Shown piece by piece: positions 34,575 to 48,000 of a DNA stretch of 64,000 nucleotides. How positions within the stretch are numbered: the first letter of the stretch is position 1; every line of letters begins with the position of its first letter. Source of the stretch: Hofstenia miamia (lineage: Eukaryota; Xenacoelomorpha; Acoela); assembly GCA_004352715.1 (NCBI GenBank), contig SCFE01000116.1:1258123-1322122 (forward strand). The letters run 5' to 3'. A model generated the notes under the pieces. The model was not told where the DNA came from. It worked only from the letters and a program-made list of their open reading frames with translations, and made no database searches. The position numbers were made by a program, and so were the translations under genes.

Positions 34575-36200
34575 CATTTAATCTTGCTTTTCATGAAGCT
34601 TCTGTACATAATATTTTTATCATTGATTCCAGTTTGATTTTCATAGACCTTTCTGAAGATGTGCTGTATAATGTTGTTTGTTTTCTCTTTTCTTACCATT
34701 ATTTCAACTAGCAGTCTTTCATCTTCCATAACTATGCATGATATTTCACTTGGGCTTCTGCTTCCAAATTTTTCTAAGTTTATCTTGTCAATTTCTCTCT
34801 GCATTTGTCATTTGTAGCATCAATAATACTGCTGTTGACTGTAATAGTACCTCTTCTTTACCATTTCTTGTGATTTGCTAATCATTTCTATTACTTCAAC
34901 TGGACATGTTTCTACTTGTTTTCTTATTGTCTGTGACATCTTCAGCATTTTGGTGTACAAGCATTTTGGATATTCCATTATGTATCTTCCATTGGTTTTC
35001 TTATTTTTTCATTTATAATTTTGTCTTTTATCATTTTTACAAATTCCATTCCTTCTTCACTTTTTATCAGCTTCCTTGTAGCCAACCATAGTTGTTTTCT
35101 GGTTTGTCCCAGTTTGGCAGTGCTACCCACATATACTTTTTTGTAGCATTACTTAATATATCAATCTGTTGGGCATATACCAGTGTTGTTTGTGATTTCA
35201 ATGTTGCTAGTTTGAGCTAGTGGTTGATGTTTGACCATTATTCTGGTAAAGTATTTCTTGTATGTTTGCATTGGTTTCTTTGTTGGTGATAGCCATTTTA
35301 TTGTTGTCTCTGCCAACATCCAATTTTTTACTTGCATTGTTATTGGCACTAATGATATCTCATATTTATTTTATCTTGCTATCATTTTTCTCTCCTTCCT
35401 CATCATGGGTAGTAGTATCTTTTCATTTCTCATTAGCACTATTGTGATGATCCACATTGATGGCCTTGCTCTGATTGCTGGTGTGCTTTTTTAGAATCCT
35501 CCTGAACTCCTTTGTTGACCCCATCTCATATGTGCATCTTATTTCCTGTAATGCATACTCTACTCTTATGCGGTATTTTTTTATTGGGGGAATTAATATC
35601 TATTGTTGGTCACTTATCCATATTTGCTTTGTCTCCTTTCATGTCTTTCCAGAAATCCATGATTTGTTCCAGGTGTTCTAGTCTTTGGCTTAGATTCCAT
35701 TTTATGTTCAGGCTTTTACTGTGGTATTCCTTGGTTTTTATGAAATGTATTATGAGCAGATTGTTGCAGTCTAAATTCACTTGTTCATATTCATTTATTA
35801 GTTTCTCTCTGTAAGCCATTAGAATTTGTACATTGACTAGAATTAGGTGATTGTCAAATGTTATGTGTACTGTGCTTTGGAAATATGGATGATTTAGTTT
35901 TTCTCCCATTGTATTTGAAAATGAAATGATTGTGATGCATGTCAGACAGTTTGCTTTATCTATCACTATGAGATTACTGAACCATCATTTTCTTTGTCTT
36001 TGGCAGTCATATATATTGTATTACTGCTTTTGTTTCTGAGGAGAGATTGTCATGAGACCTGTATCTTATCCTTCTTTTTGCAATGAAATATGGATGAATT
36101 TTCTCATTCCCTATTTTTGTCATCCTAGTTTCTCTTTCCAGTGATCTTGATGATTGTCTGGATATCATTCTGGATGTAGTAGATGTTATTTGATGGAATG
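34575..36200 (-). pseudogene. ORF3 N-terminal and middle part, minus-strand copy with deletion
   Basis: Read downward: I-H-P-Y-F block (about 36110), the Q-S-T-V-H-I block (about 35880), then K-E-Y joins W-N-L-S-Q-R-L-E-H directly, so about 120 codons of the main ORF3 are missing. Then come K-N-W-M-L (about 35330) and the R-S-P ... V-E-I-M block (34685-34760), where the Lys of ExK is Met. The element is cut at 34575 by the end of a plus-orientation LTR. Confidence 0.7.
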
Positions 36201-36700
36201 AGAATGGTTGACAAGAGTTATTGTTTGTTCAGATGATGTTTCTATTTGAGAGTCATCACTAACCATTTCAATATCTGGGTCTGGTAGCTGACTGCAGATA
36301 TTCATTGATCATGTTTCTGTACCTCTTACCAGTAATTGTCTAAGATGACTCATTTTAGCTACTAACTCTTCACCCTCTATTTGGCATAGAGTTTTATTGG
36401 GGTGTATTGTTTCTTCTCTTTGGCTTCTATATGTGATCACTCTGCCTGGTAGTTGGCCATGGTGATCTTGTCTTCATATTCTTCACTGTAGGTTTGTTGA
36501 GTACTGCAACCTCATGTTCAGTAATTGACAATCAGTTGTTTGTTGACTTATTCTCCTTCTTGCATTTGTGGAGTGTCTTTGATCCACCTGCCTGTCTAGT
36601 AGTTGACATTCAGGTGTTGATGTTCTGCTTCAAATTCTTCTTCTGAGGTTATTTGAATGCTGTGTCTGCTTATCCAGTAATTGATGATTGGATGAAGTTG
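36201..36700 (-). repeat. linker built from Q-L-(L/P) motif repeats, minus strand
   Basis: On the minus strand six words of the form CA(A/G)(C/T)TAC(T/C)x start at 36683, 36605, 36527, 36455, 36338 and 36290. Spacings are 78, 78, 72, 117 and 48 bases, all multiples of 3. They encode Q-L-L or Q-L-P followed by D/N/G/V and a basic residue. This linker takes the same place between pol and ORF3 as the FKG linker at 6002-6548 but uses a different motif. Confidence 0.7.
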
Positions 36701-37235
36701 TTCTTCTCTGAAATCTTCTCCTCTTGTTTGAAGATACATATTCCACTGTTGATTTCATTATTTCTAAACTCAGTTAATAATTTAATATCCCATATTTCAG
36801 GTTCATATTTCAGTTTATTTTTCACTGCTTATTGTTGCATTATTCTTTGCTCAATGTTGTTATTGCTCAGTATGTATGTGAACTACTGTTTGAATTCTTC
36901 ACATACACTATTTAGTTGTTCATCAATGTATATGTATTACTATTATCTCATTTAATTTCAAACTCAATGTTCAATATCAGTAGTTGCTCTTTTTAAATTT
37001 TGGAAATTTAACACCCTACTGTTGTCTAGTTGATAGTCATTGTTTGGTAAGACTTTGTGTATGGTATATGACCCTGCCCATAGTACTAATAATTTACACA
37101 CTTGGTTTACATTGTGTGTTTGTGTTAGCATGTATGCATAGACTGTGTCTCATTTCTTATGTAGTTGTCCAAATATATTCTTGTTAAGCAACATTAGTTG
37201 CTTCCTATAGATCTTCTAAATTTCTTGAAAAACAC
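36701..37235 (-). pseudogene. pol C-terminal tail, minus-strand copy
   Basis: The reverse complement contains the N-D-Y-Q-L-D-N and L-H-F-Q-N-L-K blocks of the integrase tail (compare 5778-5830), with stops and shifts. It continues into the Q-L-L linker at lower coordinates, confirming the pol-linker-ORF3 order in this subfamily. Confidence 0.65.
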
Positions 37236-37375
37236 ATTTTTTCCCATTGTTTAAGCCTTTTTTTGCTGTCATTGATGCTATTTGGAGAGAGCTCACCCAA
37301 GAAATAAGTAATGGAATTTGAAAATGAAAAGTTTTTTTAAATTCCCAACATTAGAAGTTTATATAAATTTCTTAA

Positions 37376-38734
37376 TAAGATGGAATTTTTAAATTTTTTA
37401 TACCATTTATGTGAAAAAAAACTTTTTTGAACATTTTTTTTCTCATTTTTTCACACTAGTGGTTTGAATTTTGATTAGAATTGTTTGAAATTTCAAGACA
37501 AAAATTTCACACAACCATAAATTTAAAAAAAAACAATTAACAAAACACCTACTGGAAGATTATTACTGCTACATTCAATGTTAACAATTAACATGAAATC
37601 TGTTTAAGCTTGAATTTAGGAACCAATGGAATGGTTAAAAAATATTAGTATGCAAATAACTTGATTGTAAAATATGAATATAGTAGATACAAGTTAATGG
37701 AGTGGCATTGGTGTATTGTGTGAATTGGTGATCAAGAGGTCTATGTAATTTAAAAGACACATTCAAAAAGCTTTGTTTGCTTTGGGCATTTTTTAGTGTA
37801 TCATTTGACCTTGGTATCAAGCAAATTGTGATTTAATAAAAGAATTTCATTTCTGTTTTGTACTCCAGCATGTATTGCAATCAATTATAAATCTCTTTAG
37901 CTTGACAGCTAAAATAGCAACATTAGTTGCTTTGTTAGTTGTATTATGGAAAAATCCCAACAAAGTATTGAGTGTTTCATAAATATCAGAATTGCTCACT
38001 TTAGTAGTTTGAAAAAACAATTTTTAATTTCTTTTCTAAATATGAGATATTTTTTAATTTCTTTTCTAAATATGAGTGATCTTAACTTTCCTTGCCAAGT
38101 AAACTTATGGAAACTATATCAAAGCAAATTTATGGCACAAAAAATTTTACATAATAACAAAGGTCACTATATATTGGCTGAATTTTATATGAATATTATA
38201 AACTAATAAAGGTAATTCTCACTGAAAAAAATATGGCCCTTACAAATTTTCAAGTCACTATGAAATACTTCAAAAGCTGATACTATGTGTGCTAGTAATT
38301 GCATTTATGGATATTTTATGTAGGGTCTTCAGAAAAATTTCTAAAGTAAAATTTATTTGCAGTAAACTAATTTTGAAATGGTATGAAATTTATAAAAAAG
38401 AGATTAAAAAATATTATATATTTGTACACTAGATTGTGATACTTTACTTCAAAATAAAAATGAAGCCCAAAATATCATAGCCTGCACATTCAACTTTTGA
38501 GTTGAATGCACTTGCATAATATTTGAATATGGAAAAAAAATGAATAACACTAATATTGTATTTAAAGCAAACAGGAAATAACTTCTAGACACAGAAAGAA
38601 ACAAACAAACTTTTAACTTAACTAACCTGCGCAAATAATTTCTAAAATTGTTAATAATTAAAACTATTATCATAAAGTTTAGCATTGAATGTTTCTGCTT
38701 TTAAAAAATTTCCTCGAAATTAAAACCATACTAT
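37376..38734. other. non-coding loop sequence, left of LTR
   Basis: AT-rich. The frame at 37946-38206 contains a short tandem duplication (aatttcttttctaaatatgag, offset 33 bp, near 38025-38075). No gene supported. Confidence 0.45.
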
Positions 38735-39917
38735 TGTAACATCCTCCACCTTAGCTTGTTACGCCGTGTCTAATCACTGTTAAGGGATGCTTAGTAAACG
38801 CGGGTGAGGTGTTACCCATTTGTTGAACCATCAAACTTTTCGTTCTTATTAACTAGTTATGTTAATTAAATAATTGAGTATTAACCATCACTGTTTAGGT
38901 GACAGAGCAGTATGATGTTTCCTCTTCAGTTCTTCCATGGGCTCCTGCCCGAAGCCAATCTCCACAAGACAGCTCCCCTCCTTCTCGACCGATGATTGAA
39001 TCCAGTCCACATCACCATCTCAGCTCAACTGGGATTAATTATGTATGCCTTACATTGGTGTGTGCACTCAAGTAAAGTTGTAACTGACTTAAACTCAAAG
39101 TTGTAAAGTGTTTGTTGTTTTTATTTAATAAAGCAACCGGGCATGGACTTGACACTAACTGCATGTTATAATATAACTAACATAACTGTAAAACTATTGG
39201 CNNNNNNNNNNNNNNNNNNNNNNNNNNNNNAAATAATAAGATTGCAGTTTCCTACACCTACATTTAATAGCATTACATGTAAGGTCGTTTATCAAGTCAA
39301 TTATAGTTGAGTCTCCTACATTTAAGAATATATATATATATATCCCTAAGTGTCGACTATCCAGTCGTTTCAGGCATTGATTATTTCATACATGTATTGA
39401 TCGATAGTCAGACTAGGCAAGAATCGAAAAACTCCTAACCATAACATAGGTGCGTTTTCGTGACTGGCACAAAGACCCTAGAATCGATCCCGTGTTGGAT
39501 TCCAGCCACTACTAAACACAACTTGCCTAGCTGCACATTTTATTAAATAATCAAACCAGATAAGAGTAGAAATGAAAATTAAATAAACTCCGAAGAATTT
39601 ATTGTTCATCAAAATTATGGTTGAATCAATGCTATTTATAAAATTTCTACAAAAGTACCTGCGGATTTTAAATTTCAAATGATTCGTCTGCCAATATGGC
39701 TGTTCCTACGTAAGCGTTATTTCGCTCAATTTAATTTGTCAAATTTATCTTGATCGGCTAACAAGTTTTCTTAATTTGAACAATATTAAAGCTTAGTTGC
39801 ATCTTACAAAAATAACTAAGATCAATAACTAAATTTTACAATCAATTAATCAATTAATGTTAATCATTCGACGTTGTTCTTCTTTAGCAGCTTAGTTGCT
39901 TTTTGGATGATGCTACA
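38735..39917 (-). mobile_element. solo LTR with CTAT target-site duplication
   Basis: On the plus strand it reads TGTAACATCCTCC...GGATGATGCTACA. CTAT at 38731-38734 and 39918-39921 flanks it. It is closely similar to 31672-32823. An N run (39202-39230) interrupts it. True orientation is minus, as for the copy at 25904. Confidence 0.85.
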
Positions 39918-39921
39918 CTAT

Positions 39922-41864
39922 CTTTATAATATATTATGCTTCCTCTTTAAGAAAAGGAAACCATTTTTTTCACAGTCAGGTCCATGTGCTCTGAACTACA
40001 CCATTTCCTCCATCCATACATTGACAATCAAAATAAATGAAAATATAACAATGCCTCTTAACACATTTATAACTAATTTTAAACCCCTACAATCCAAATA
40101 TCAATTCCTTTTTTCAATTAAAACAATATTGAAATAGGAATTTATAAATCTATCTAACAAAATAACTGTTTTTTTGAATTTCAAACAATTTTTATATTAT
40201 TTCATTAAATTGTGAAAGAAGCATTGATCAAACTTCCATAGACTGTCACATTAAGTAAAAAATGATATGCACAAATCTAATTGCAGCTTAGCAACTACTA
40301 AAAACATATCCACCTAAATTCAAGCATGAAGAATCCAAATATGAATTCATTTTTTCAATTAAAACAATATTGAAATGGCAAATTGGAAATCTATAAGATG
40401 AAATTAGTTTCTTAAAAAATTCATTCACTATTAAAATTATTTCATTAAAATGCAAAGCAAGGATTGCTGAAATCCAAAATCTACTATTGCCAATAGATTC
40501 AGAAGGTCCTAAAAAAGATATAAACCACAGTTTTAGAACAAAAATATACTTATGAAGCCTTTAAGCTAGGGCACATTGAAAATGACACTAAGGCATTCCA
40601 GAAAATTTCACAAAGTGACTTCTAGATCAACTTAAAAAATAAGATCTGAACATTTTTAAATAAATTTAGAGATTCAAATTCTGAATATGAAGTCATTTTT
40701 TCATTTTAAAAAGTCTCAAAAGAGCAGTTTTAATGTCAATATTGCAAATTTTGTTTTTCCAATACTGAGAAAAATTGCATATAATTCTTAAATTTACATT
40801 AAAATGGCAGCTCAAAGTAAAAATTTAGTACCATACATCAACTCAGAAGCATCAAATTTAGGTAGAATAAGCAATTTTAAACAAAAATTCGTTTTTGGAA
40901 TTGATTTTAAAAATCAGATCTCTTAAATCTAGGGCACATTCAAAATGAAAATTAAGGCATTTCAGAAAATTTCACAGTGCAACCTCTAGATTGACTTAAA
41001 GGATAAGAGATTGACATTTTCAAGTAATTTCAGACATGTAGAATCTGAATACTACATTTGTTTTTCATTTTAAACCGTAGTTAAAGAGCAGTTTTAAAAG
41101 AATGACAGTGAGAGGGCTTCTAAACCTAGAAATTTAATGATAGAAACACATTTTCCACTTTTTAATCAATGTAGAAACATCAATTGTTACTGAGAAGTAG
41201 TAGTCAATGCTCTGAAAACTTTATATTATTCAAAACCCAGAAATCTCAGTATACTCAATAACCACAGTGAAATCTCAAAGAAGTTGACAAATTAAATAAC
41301 ACAGTGAAATAAATTGGAGAAAATTTGTAAATGAATTTTCAAGGTTTATCTGTAATATCCATTTTTGTCATCTACAATATACATCTAAAAAAACACTGAT
41401 ATTTTGCAAGTTTATAGGTGTGTACTAATATGAAGTGAAATATTACTAAACAAAATGTTAAATGTTAAAGATTAATGAAATTGAAAACAAAATATAGTTT
41501 TATAGTTTTTTTCAAAAAAATCGCTATAATTTTTAAACAATTACTAGTCCATCCTACAATATTCATATCTAAAAGAGAAAATTTCCCATTATGGAAGATT
41601 GACAGGAAAATTTTGGGAAAATTGTTTTTGAATGCTATTTCTAGTATTACTGCAAATATCTCAAAGTTAAAATTTTTAAAGCTTTGCATAGTGGGACAAG
41701 AGCAAAAAACTTAGAATCTCCTTTCAAAACTGCTTCATTATATCAAAAGTTATTAAAGAAAATATATTTTCTCTGAAAAATTTGTCTGGCTCTGGCCAAC
41801 CAAGCTAAGCCAACAATGATCTTAGAGCTAAACATGCTGAAAAACAAATTTTCTCAGTAAAATT
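39922..41864. other. non-coding loop sequence, right of LTR
   Basis: AT-rich with loosely repeated phrases (for example 'ttttttcaattaaaacaatattgaaat' variants at about 40105 and 40350; 'tagggcacattgaaaatga' at about 40568 and 40930). Suggests old internal duplications. No gene supported. Confidence 0.45.
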
Positions 41865-42130
41865 ATCTAATTAAAATGCTGGGAATTTAAAAAACTTTTA
41901 ATTTTCAAATTCTATTATCTATTTTTTGGGTGAGTTCTCTCCAAATATCATCAATGACAATAAAAAAATCATTTTCCCGCTAGAGGGCGCAATTTTAAAA
42001 TGCTCAAGCTTGTAAAAGATTTAGAATATTTAACTTGCCGAGCTCTATAAGCCTGCAAAATTTCATGATGATAGCTGTGATATTGACAGAGCAATAGGCA
42101 AAAATATGTTTTTCAAGAAATGTAGAAGAT

Positions 42131-42980
42131 CTATAGGAAGCAACTAATGTTGCTTAACAAGAATATATTTGGACAACTGCATAAGAAATGATACAGAAGC
42201 TATGCATACATGCTAACACAAACACAATGTATACCAAGTGTGTAAATTATGAGCACTATGTTATGGGCCATATACCATACACAAAGTCTTACCAAAGAAT
42301 GACTATCAACTAGACAACAGTAGGGTGTTACATTTCCAAAATTTAAAAAGGGCAACTACTGATATAGAACGCTGAGTTTGAAATTAAATGAGATAATAGT
42401 AATACATATACATTGATGAACAACTTAGATAGTGTATGTGGAGAATTTAAAGAGGAGTTCACATGCATACTGAGCAATAACAACATTGAACAAAGAATAA
42501 TGCAACAATGGGCAGTGAAAAATAAACTGAAATAGGACCCTGAAATATTGGATATTAAATTATTAAATGAGTTTAGAAAGGATGAAATCAACAGTGGAAA
42601 ATGTATCTTCAAGCAAGAGGAGAAGAGTTCAGAGAAGAACACTTGTGTCCAATCATCAATTAATGAATAATCAGACACAGCATTTGAGTAACATTAGAAG
42701 AAGGATTTGAAGGAGAAAATCAACACCTGAATGACAACTACTGGACAGGCAGGTTGATTAAGGACTAAAGGCACTCCACAAATACAAGAAGAAGAATATG
42801 TCAACAAACAATTGATTGTTATTTACTGGATGTGAGGTTGCAGCAGTCAACAAACCTACAAAGAAGAATAAGAAGACAAGATCACCATGACCAACTACCA
42901 GGCAGGGTGATCACATAGAAGAGAAGAAACAATACCTCCCAATAAAACTCAATAGGAAGCAACTAGCATTGCTTAACAAG
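42131..42980 (+). pseudogene. pol tail and Q-L-L linker fragment, plus strand
   Basis: Plus frames with stops carry K-N-D-Y-Q-L-D-N and L-H-F-Q-N-L-K (about 42294-42350), then linker words at 42657, 42735, about 42820 and 42892. Spacings of 78 and 72 bp recur from the 36.2-36.7 kb copy. The fragment is bounded on both sides by near copies of 'ataggaagcaact...ttgcttaacaagaa' (42131 and 42950). ORF3 does not follow. Confidence 0.65.
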
Positions 42981-43629
42981 AAAAGTAACTTAAATGCTTA
43001 ATAAATTGACCTGTATGCTTTTTAAAAAAATTAAATGAGTTCTCAATACATGAAAGCAAGATTTCTAATTATAAAAGTTCAGCAATACTAATTAATAAAA
43101 TAAGCAATTATATTGATTTACAATGTGCAGATTTCCTTTCCTAAGTTTCAGGTTAAAGTTTTTTAGTGTGATGTAGTCATCACTTCTTGCTTTTTATGTA
43201 CAACACATTATTTTTATTGATTGTATTTTAGGTACAACTGGATCAGTTTGATTATGTGTTCTCACTGAGGTCTGTGCATTTATATTCTGCTGGGACATGA
43301 ACTAATTACTCTTTATCCCCAGACCACTTATCAAAATATTTTACAATTTTACAATTATAAATAATAATTTGAATAAAATATTAACTGCAATTTTTATTAA
43401 TATAAATTACAAATTGGTCACTTTTATGGATAATGTCACAATTCAACCACAACATATTCCTTTTAAATTTAACCTGTTTATATATTAAATTCATTTAGTA
43501 TTATTGATTGTATTTTTTAATATTTTATTGTTTCATGAATTTATAGTACTCTGCTGGATTTTCTGTTTAACTTAAAGTAAGATTAAATCTTCAGGTATAC
43601 CCAGAAATTTCTATAATGCAATATAATAC

Positions 43630-43662
<33 letters not shown>

Positions 43663-44600
43663 ATATCTTCCTATTCTAATGGTATAACCTAAATCACACC
43701 ATATTGCAGGAAATAGAAAAGTGAATAGCATCATTTTTCTCTAATGGTACTCTTTGTTTCTTGACAATGGGTATTGTTGAACATATATTTTTCATCTCAT
43801 AAAAGTTATATTTTTGATCATCTATTAAATTAATTGTATTTAATGGATATTTCCAGTAGAGGGTTCATAATTATTGCGTATTAAAGTGCATTCCTGATTA
43901 TTCTTTTTTTGTTTATCTGGTTTTCAATTAGCTGAGTGAAATGCCAACCTCCTTTTTAAACCAGTATCTGACATTGCAAAGCTCTAGTTGAACATTTCAT
44001 GTTTTTTTATAATGATGTCACATATTGTGACAGTCAGAGATATTGCTAAATAATGGCCAAAATTCTGGATTTGTGTGATTTTATGCTTAATTTTTTTGTA
44101 TTATTAAGAGCTATATTTCATAGAAATATATGATTTGGATTATCTGGCCTTTTCACATTATTTAGCCTATTTTCCATTGTCATCCATTTAGTATAGGCTA
44201 GATAATCAAGGATATACAATAATGATGAAATGAACATTAGGATTGTTTACCTGGAAATTTCTTCCACTAGCTGCAAAACAATGTTGGTATTAACTTATAA
44301 ATCAACAGAGCTGGTAATTGCTATTTTATTACTCACAAAGTCTAATTGTTTTAGTTTATGGCACTAGAATAATTTGATGAATGAGTTATTTTAATTAAGT
44401 GTTGATATATACATAAGGTTTTACTTGAAAAACTTCTTTCTCAATTGTTGTTTATTTAAATGAACAAATTTTGTCACAAATTTGAGTTCATCTGAACAAT
44501 ATTTTTTGGTAAAGTTGAATGTTAAATGAAGGATTTCAGTTGCCTTATAAAAATTAGCATCAAAAGTTCATTAAATAGCATAGGCCTAATCCCTAAGTTT
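42981..44600. other. non-coding, probable intron; microsatellite at 43627-43663
   Basis: AT-rich, no coding motif. A TA/TATAC microsatellite lies at about 43627-43663. Confidence 0.45.
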
Positions 44601-44662
44601 TCCCACAAATATATATTAACTTGCTTATTAAGTCAATTTAAAAAGAATTTCTGAAAACTTAC

Positions 44663-45088
44663 CATAGCCAGTAATATCATTCAATTGTGTAACTACCAAA
44701 TTGAACATAACATCTGGAAATGGCCTTCCATTTTGGAGAGGAGTAAATGGAGACATATCAAATGGTTCTAAGTCTTTGAAAAGAGTATTTCCTGAATAAT
44801 AAAACAGAACTAAAAATATAAGGAAAAGACTGTTCCAAAATAAGACATCCAGAAATTTTAAAAAATGAAGAATTAAGTGATAATTTTGATAACATGAAGA
44901 TACTTCAGGCACTTCTTGTAATAGCTTATCTATTTTATAGAAAAGTAGTAGTGCAATTCCACCTGTGAATAAAAAGAGAATAAGAAATAAAATTATTGTA
45001 CAGCTATTCCTTGTTCTTCCTGGAATTAAGCATTTCAAGACCAATTTTATTAACTCTGAAATTTTGAAATTTGGTGAATCTTCTCCTT
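44663..45088 (-). CDS. gustatory-receptor-like 7TM protein, N-terminal-side exon
   Basis: The minus frame runs from an acceptor (tttttttaatttag, AG at 45089-45090) to a consensus donor (tatg|gtaagt, GT at 44661-44662). It encodes 141 full codons with two strong hydrophobic helices separated by a hydrophilic loop. The donor leaves one base of a codon, and the acceptor at 21575 supplies two, so the reading frame is kept. Together the exons give about 420 codons and seven hydrophobic segments, close to the usual GR length, so only a short N-terminal exon should be missing upstream (above 45090). The intron would be 23.1 kb and filled with retroelements. An intermediate exon cannot be excluded. 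Confidence 0.55.
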
Positions 45089-45090
45089 CT

Positions 45091-48000
45091 AAATTAAAAA
45101 AATTATTTCAATGCTTTTCTCAAAATTTATTTCTTTATTTTTAATGGTAGTGTGACATAATTGCTGTCAATCAAAAGAAAAAGACAATTTATTTAATTAA
45201 TTTTTGATTAACTTGTTTTTATATCAATTAGAATGGAAAGATTTGATAAAAAGTTTTAACTGAAATTGCATAGCTAATGGATAGCCAAAAACAACACATT
45301 GCATAAAGATTAGCAGAAGAAATTCAACCGTAGAAATAATACTAAATAAAAAAGAGGTACATGTTAACATTGTACAAATTTCCTATAAATACTGTATGGA
45401 GAATTAGATTAGTTGATGGTTTTAAATTCAGGAAGAGAAATATGAATTTCTTCATAATTGCAGTATACTACTATTTTGGTTTTTGACATATATATTAGTA
45501 CACTCATCAAAAATAATATTACTAATGTAATATCATTTACTGTGAGCATATGTTTGAAAGTCATCATATCATGTCTTCTGTAGTTTACACATGGTACTAT
45601 GTTGCCTAGGTTGTCATGTCATGTCTTTTACTAATACATACATGACTATTATGGTCTCCATGTGTTCTTACGCTTGCAGCAACAAGTTTTTGTCCAGAAA
45701 TGAATTGGCACTGAATTATAATTATTGAGTGTTTCTTCTCAGGAGATAACTTAGTTATAATTTAATGTCTTGCTGGGAATGCACAATATTAGCAGTTCTT
45801 CTGGACAAATGTCATTTGCATTCAATACTTCAAATTTACATCTGGATTTCAAACACTGTGTCCCTATTATTACTCAAAACTTAACAAAGAAATTTTGCTT
45901 AAAGATATTGATTTAATAATTCATAACAACAATTCCTTTTCCCTTATTTCTCTGAAAGCATGTGACCTTAGAAGGTAGTCAAAATTGGTGAAGGGAAGGG
46001 ATTAGCAAATGTAGACCCAGTGCAATAAGAACAAAGTCTGCAAAACAGCATAAGCTTTGGCTGCTACAGTTCACCATACCTTAGTCTATCTAAGTTGGTA
46101 TGTGCATTTATCTTTCAGCTTGTTTTTTCAATCTTAGAATGTATTGTTTAATATTGTATCCTTATTGTGAAATCATGTACACTCATTGAAAGCTCTATTT
46201 ATTTCCATTATAAAAGACTATTGCTGAAAGTAACTGTTTTGTCTAATTCATCATCAGTAGTACTGACCCCTCAACTGTTAGTATATCTTGCATGTAACCA
46301 AATGTATCTGTAATATATCCTCAAGTTATGCAATTAACTGACATTGGTGTGCTTAGGTTTAACACATGCTGCTCAATCAAACTGCTCTTGATTGAGTGTT
46401 GCAATGTTCCCTACAATTGATGAATCACTTCAATGCTCTCTTACTCTGATGTTTGCAGTTAACATGATTATCAAATTATTGCACAAACTACAATGAGCAA
46501 AATGGCATCAATTAACAACAAAATTTAGATATTTCAAATACAGAATTTTTTTCCTTGTTTCCTTGTTTAGTTATTTAATACTATTTTAATATTGGTTAAC
46601 AAATAACCAGTATTTCTTCTATTGACCTAAAAAACTCGAAATTTTGACCCAAAAATTTTGACTTATTTTACTTAAAAGCGTAATGTTTTAGCTAAAAATT
46701 GACCTAAAGATTTTTAAGCTTTTGTAAAATTCGTGAATTCTATACTAAACATAATCAACTAGTTAGTAAGAAGCACCAGTACAGAACTTCCCATTATTTT
46801 ATTGTCTTATGCATGTATTTTAACATTAATAAGAATCATTCCATAGAAGCAGGAGAACGCATGCTATTTTCAGCAACCCATATTCTGTAAGATTTAATGA
46901 ACCAATTATTCATTAAGTCATGTAATCTATAGTTTTCAATTTTCGGCAAAGCATTCTAAATTAAGGTTGATTCAAACTCAAAGCACTTTATAATTTCAAT
47001 TCAATTGATAGTAATTTGTGTTTTGCACTAACTTTTGCATTACTGCCTCATTGAGAACAGTTTTTGCTCTCCAAGCAATGGCACCCTTAATAATTACATT
47101 TTTATAAACATTGGCAAAGTATTAAAATAATAATTATATGTTTGCTCTAACTTATTGTGCAGTGATATTTTCCCATGTTTTTGTAACCAAGAAATTTATA
47201 TTTTTAAAAGCTAAATGAATTGGAAATGACGTTATAGATTTATAAGTAGAGGCTTCCTCCCCTTTAAACTTTTGTTTACAATTTAAGTACAAAACATTTA
47301 AATTTTCTCAGGTATTCTGCTATTAAAAATTAAGTTTCGTATTGCACAGTTTTAAGGAGGTTCTTATGAAAATCATTCATACATTGTTTCTCTTCCAAAA
47401 AATTCAAACTAAAAATTTGACCTCAAAGAAAATTTTAACATTTTTTTACCAATCCTAAATGTTGTAAAATTTTGACCTTAAAATTTTTAAAATATGTATG
47501 CATATGCATCAAAAAATTAAATTTCTAACTATTTAAACAAAAATGACTTTATTTCAATTTTAACTTTTTTTACTTTTGTTTGCACTAATAATAAAATTAA
47601 TAGCTATGAAGTAACTCAATAAAGTGTATGTGGAAATATAAATTAAAACAGTTTTCTACAAACGAATAGAGAAGTGAAACACACATTATGATGACATAGA
47701 CTTAGTTACCATTAGTTTTTCGTTTTACTTATTGGTCATATTTTGCTCTGAGCCCAGAACAGGTTAAAGTCGGCAATGAACATAAAATGGCATCAGTCTG
47801 TGTGTATTAGTTGAAAGATATTTTGGTAGGTGTCAGGTTTATGTGTCTGAATTAAACATATAGAAGATCAATTGGTTTCAGTAACTAGGTGTTTTCAACA
47901 ACACAATGAAGAAACTTGCTAAGATCATGAATAACAAGCATAAAATTTTTTCCAAAATTTACAGTGTCTAGTTTGTCCAGCTTTTTTTGTACCTAGTTTA

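Larger units (their letters stand above)
36290..42980. repeat. large inverted repeat: arms 36290-37375 and 41865-42980
   Basis: The left arm (minus pol tail and linker) and the right arm (plus pol tail and linker) are imperfect reverse complements. Homology extends past coding sequence to about 37375 on the left and 41865 on the right. The loop of about 4.5 kb contains non-coding sequence and the LTR at 38735-39917. Confidence 0.65.
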
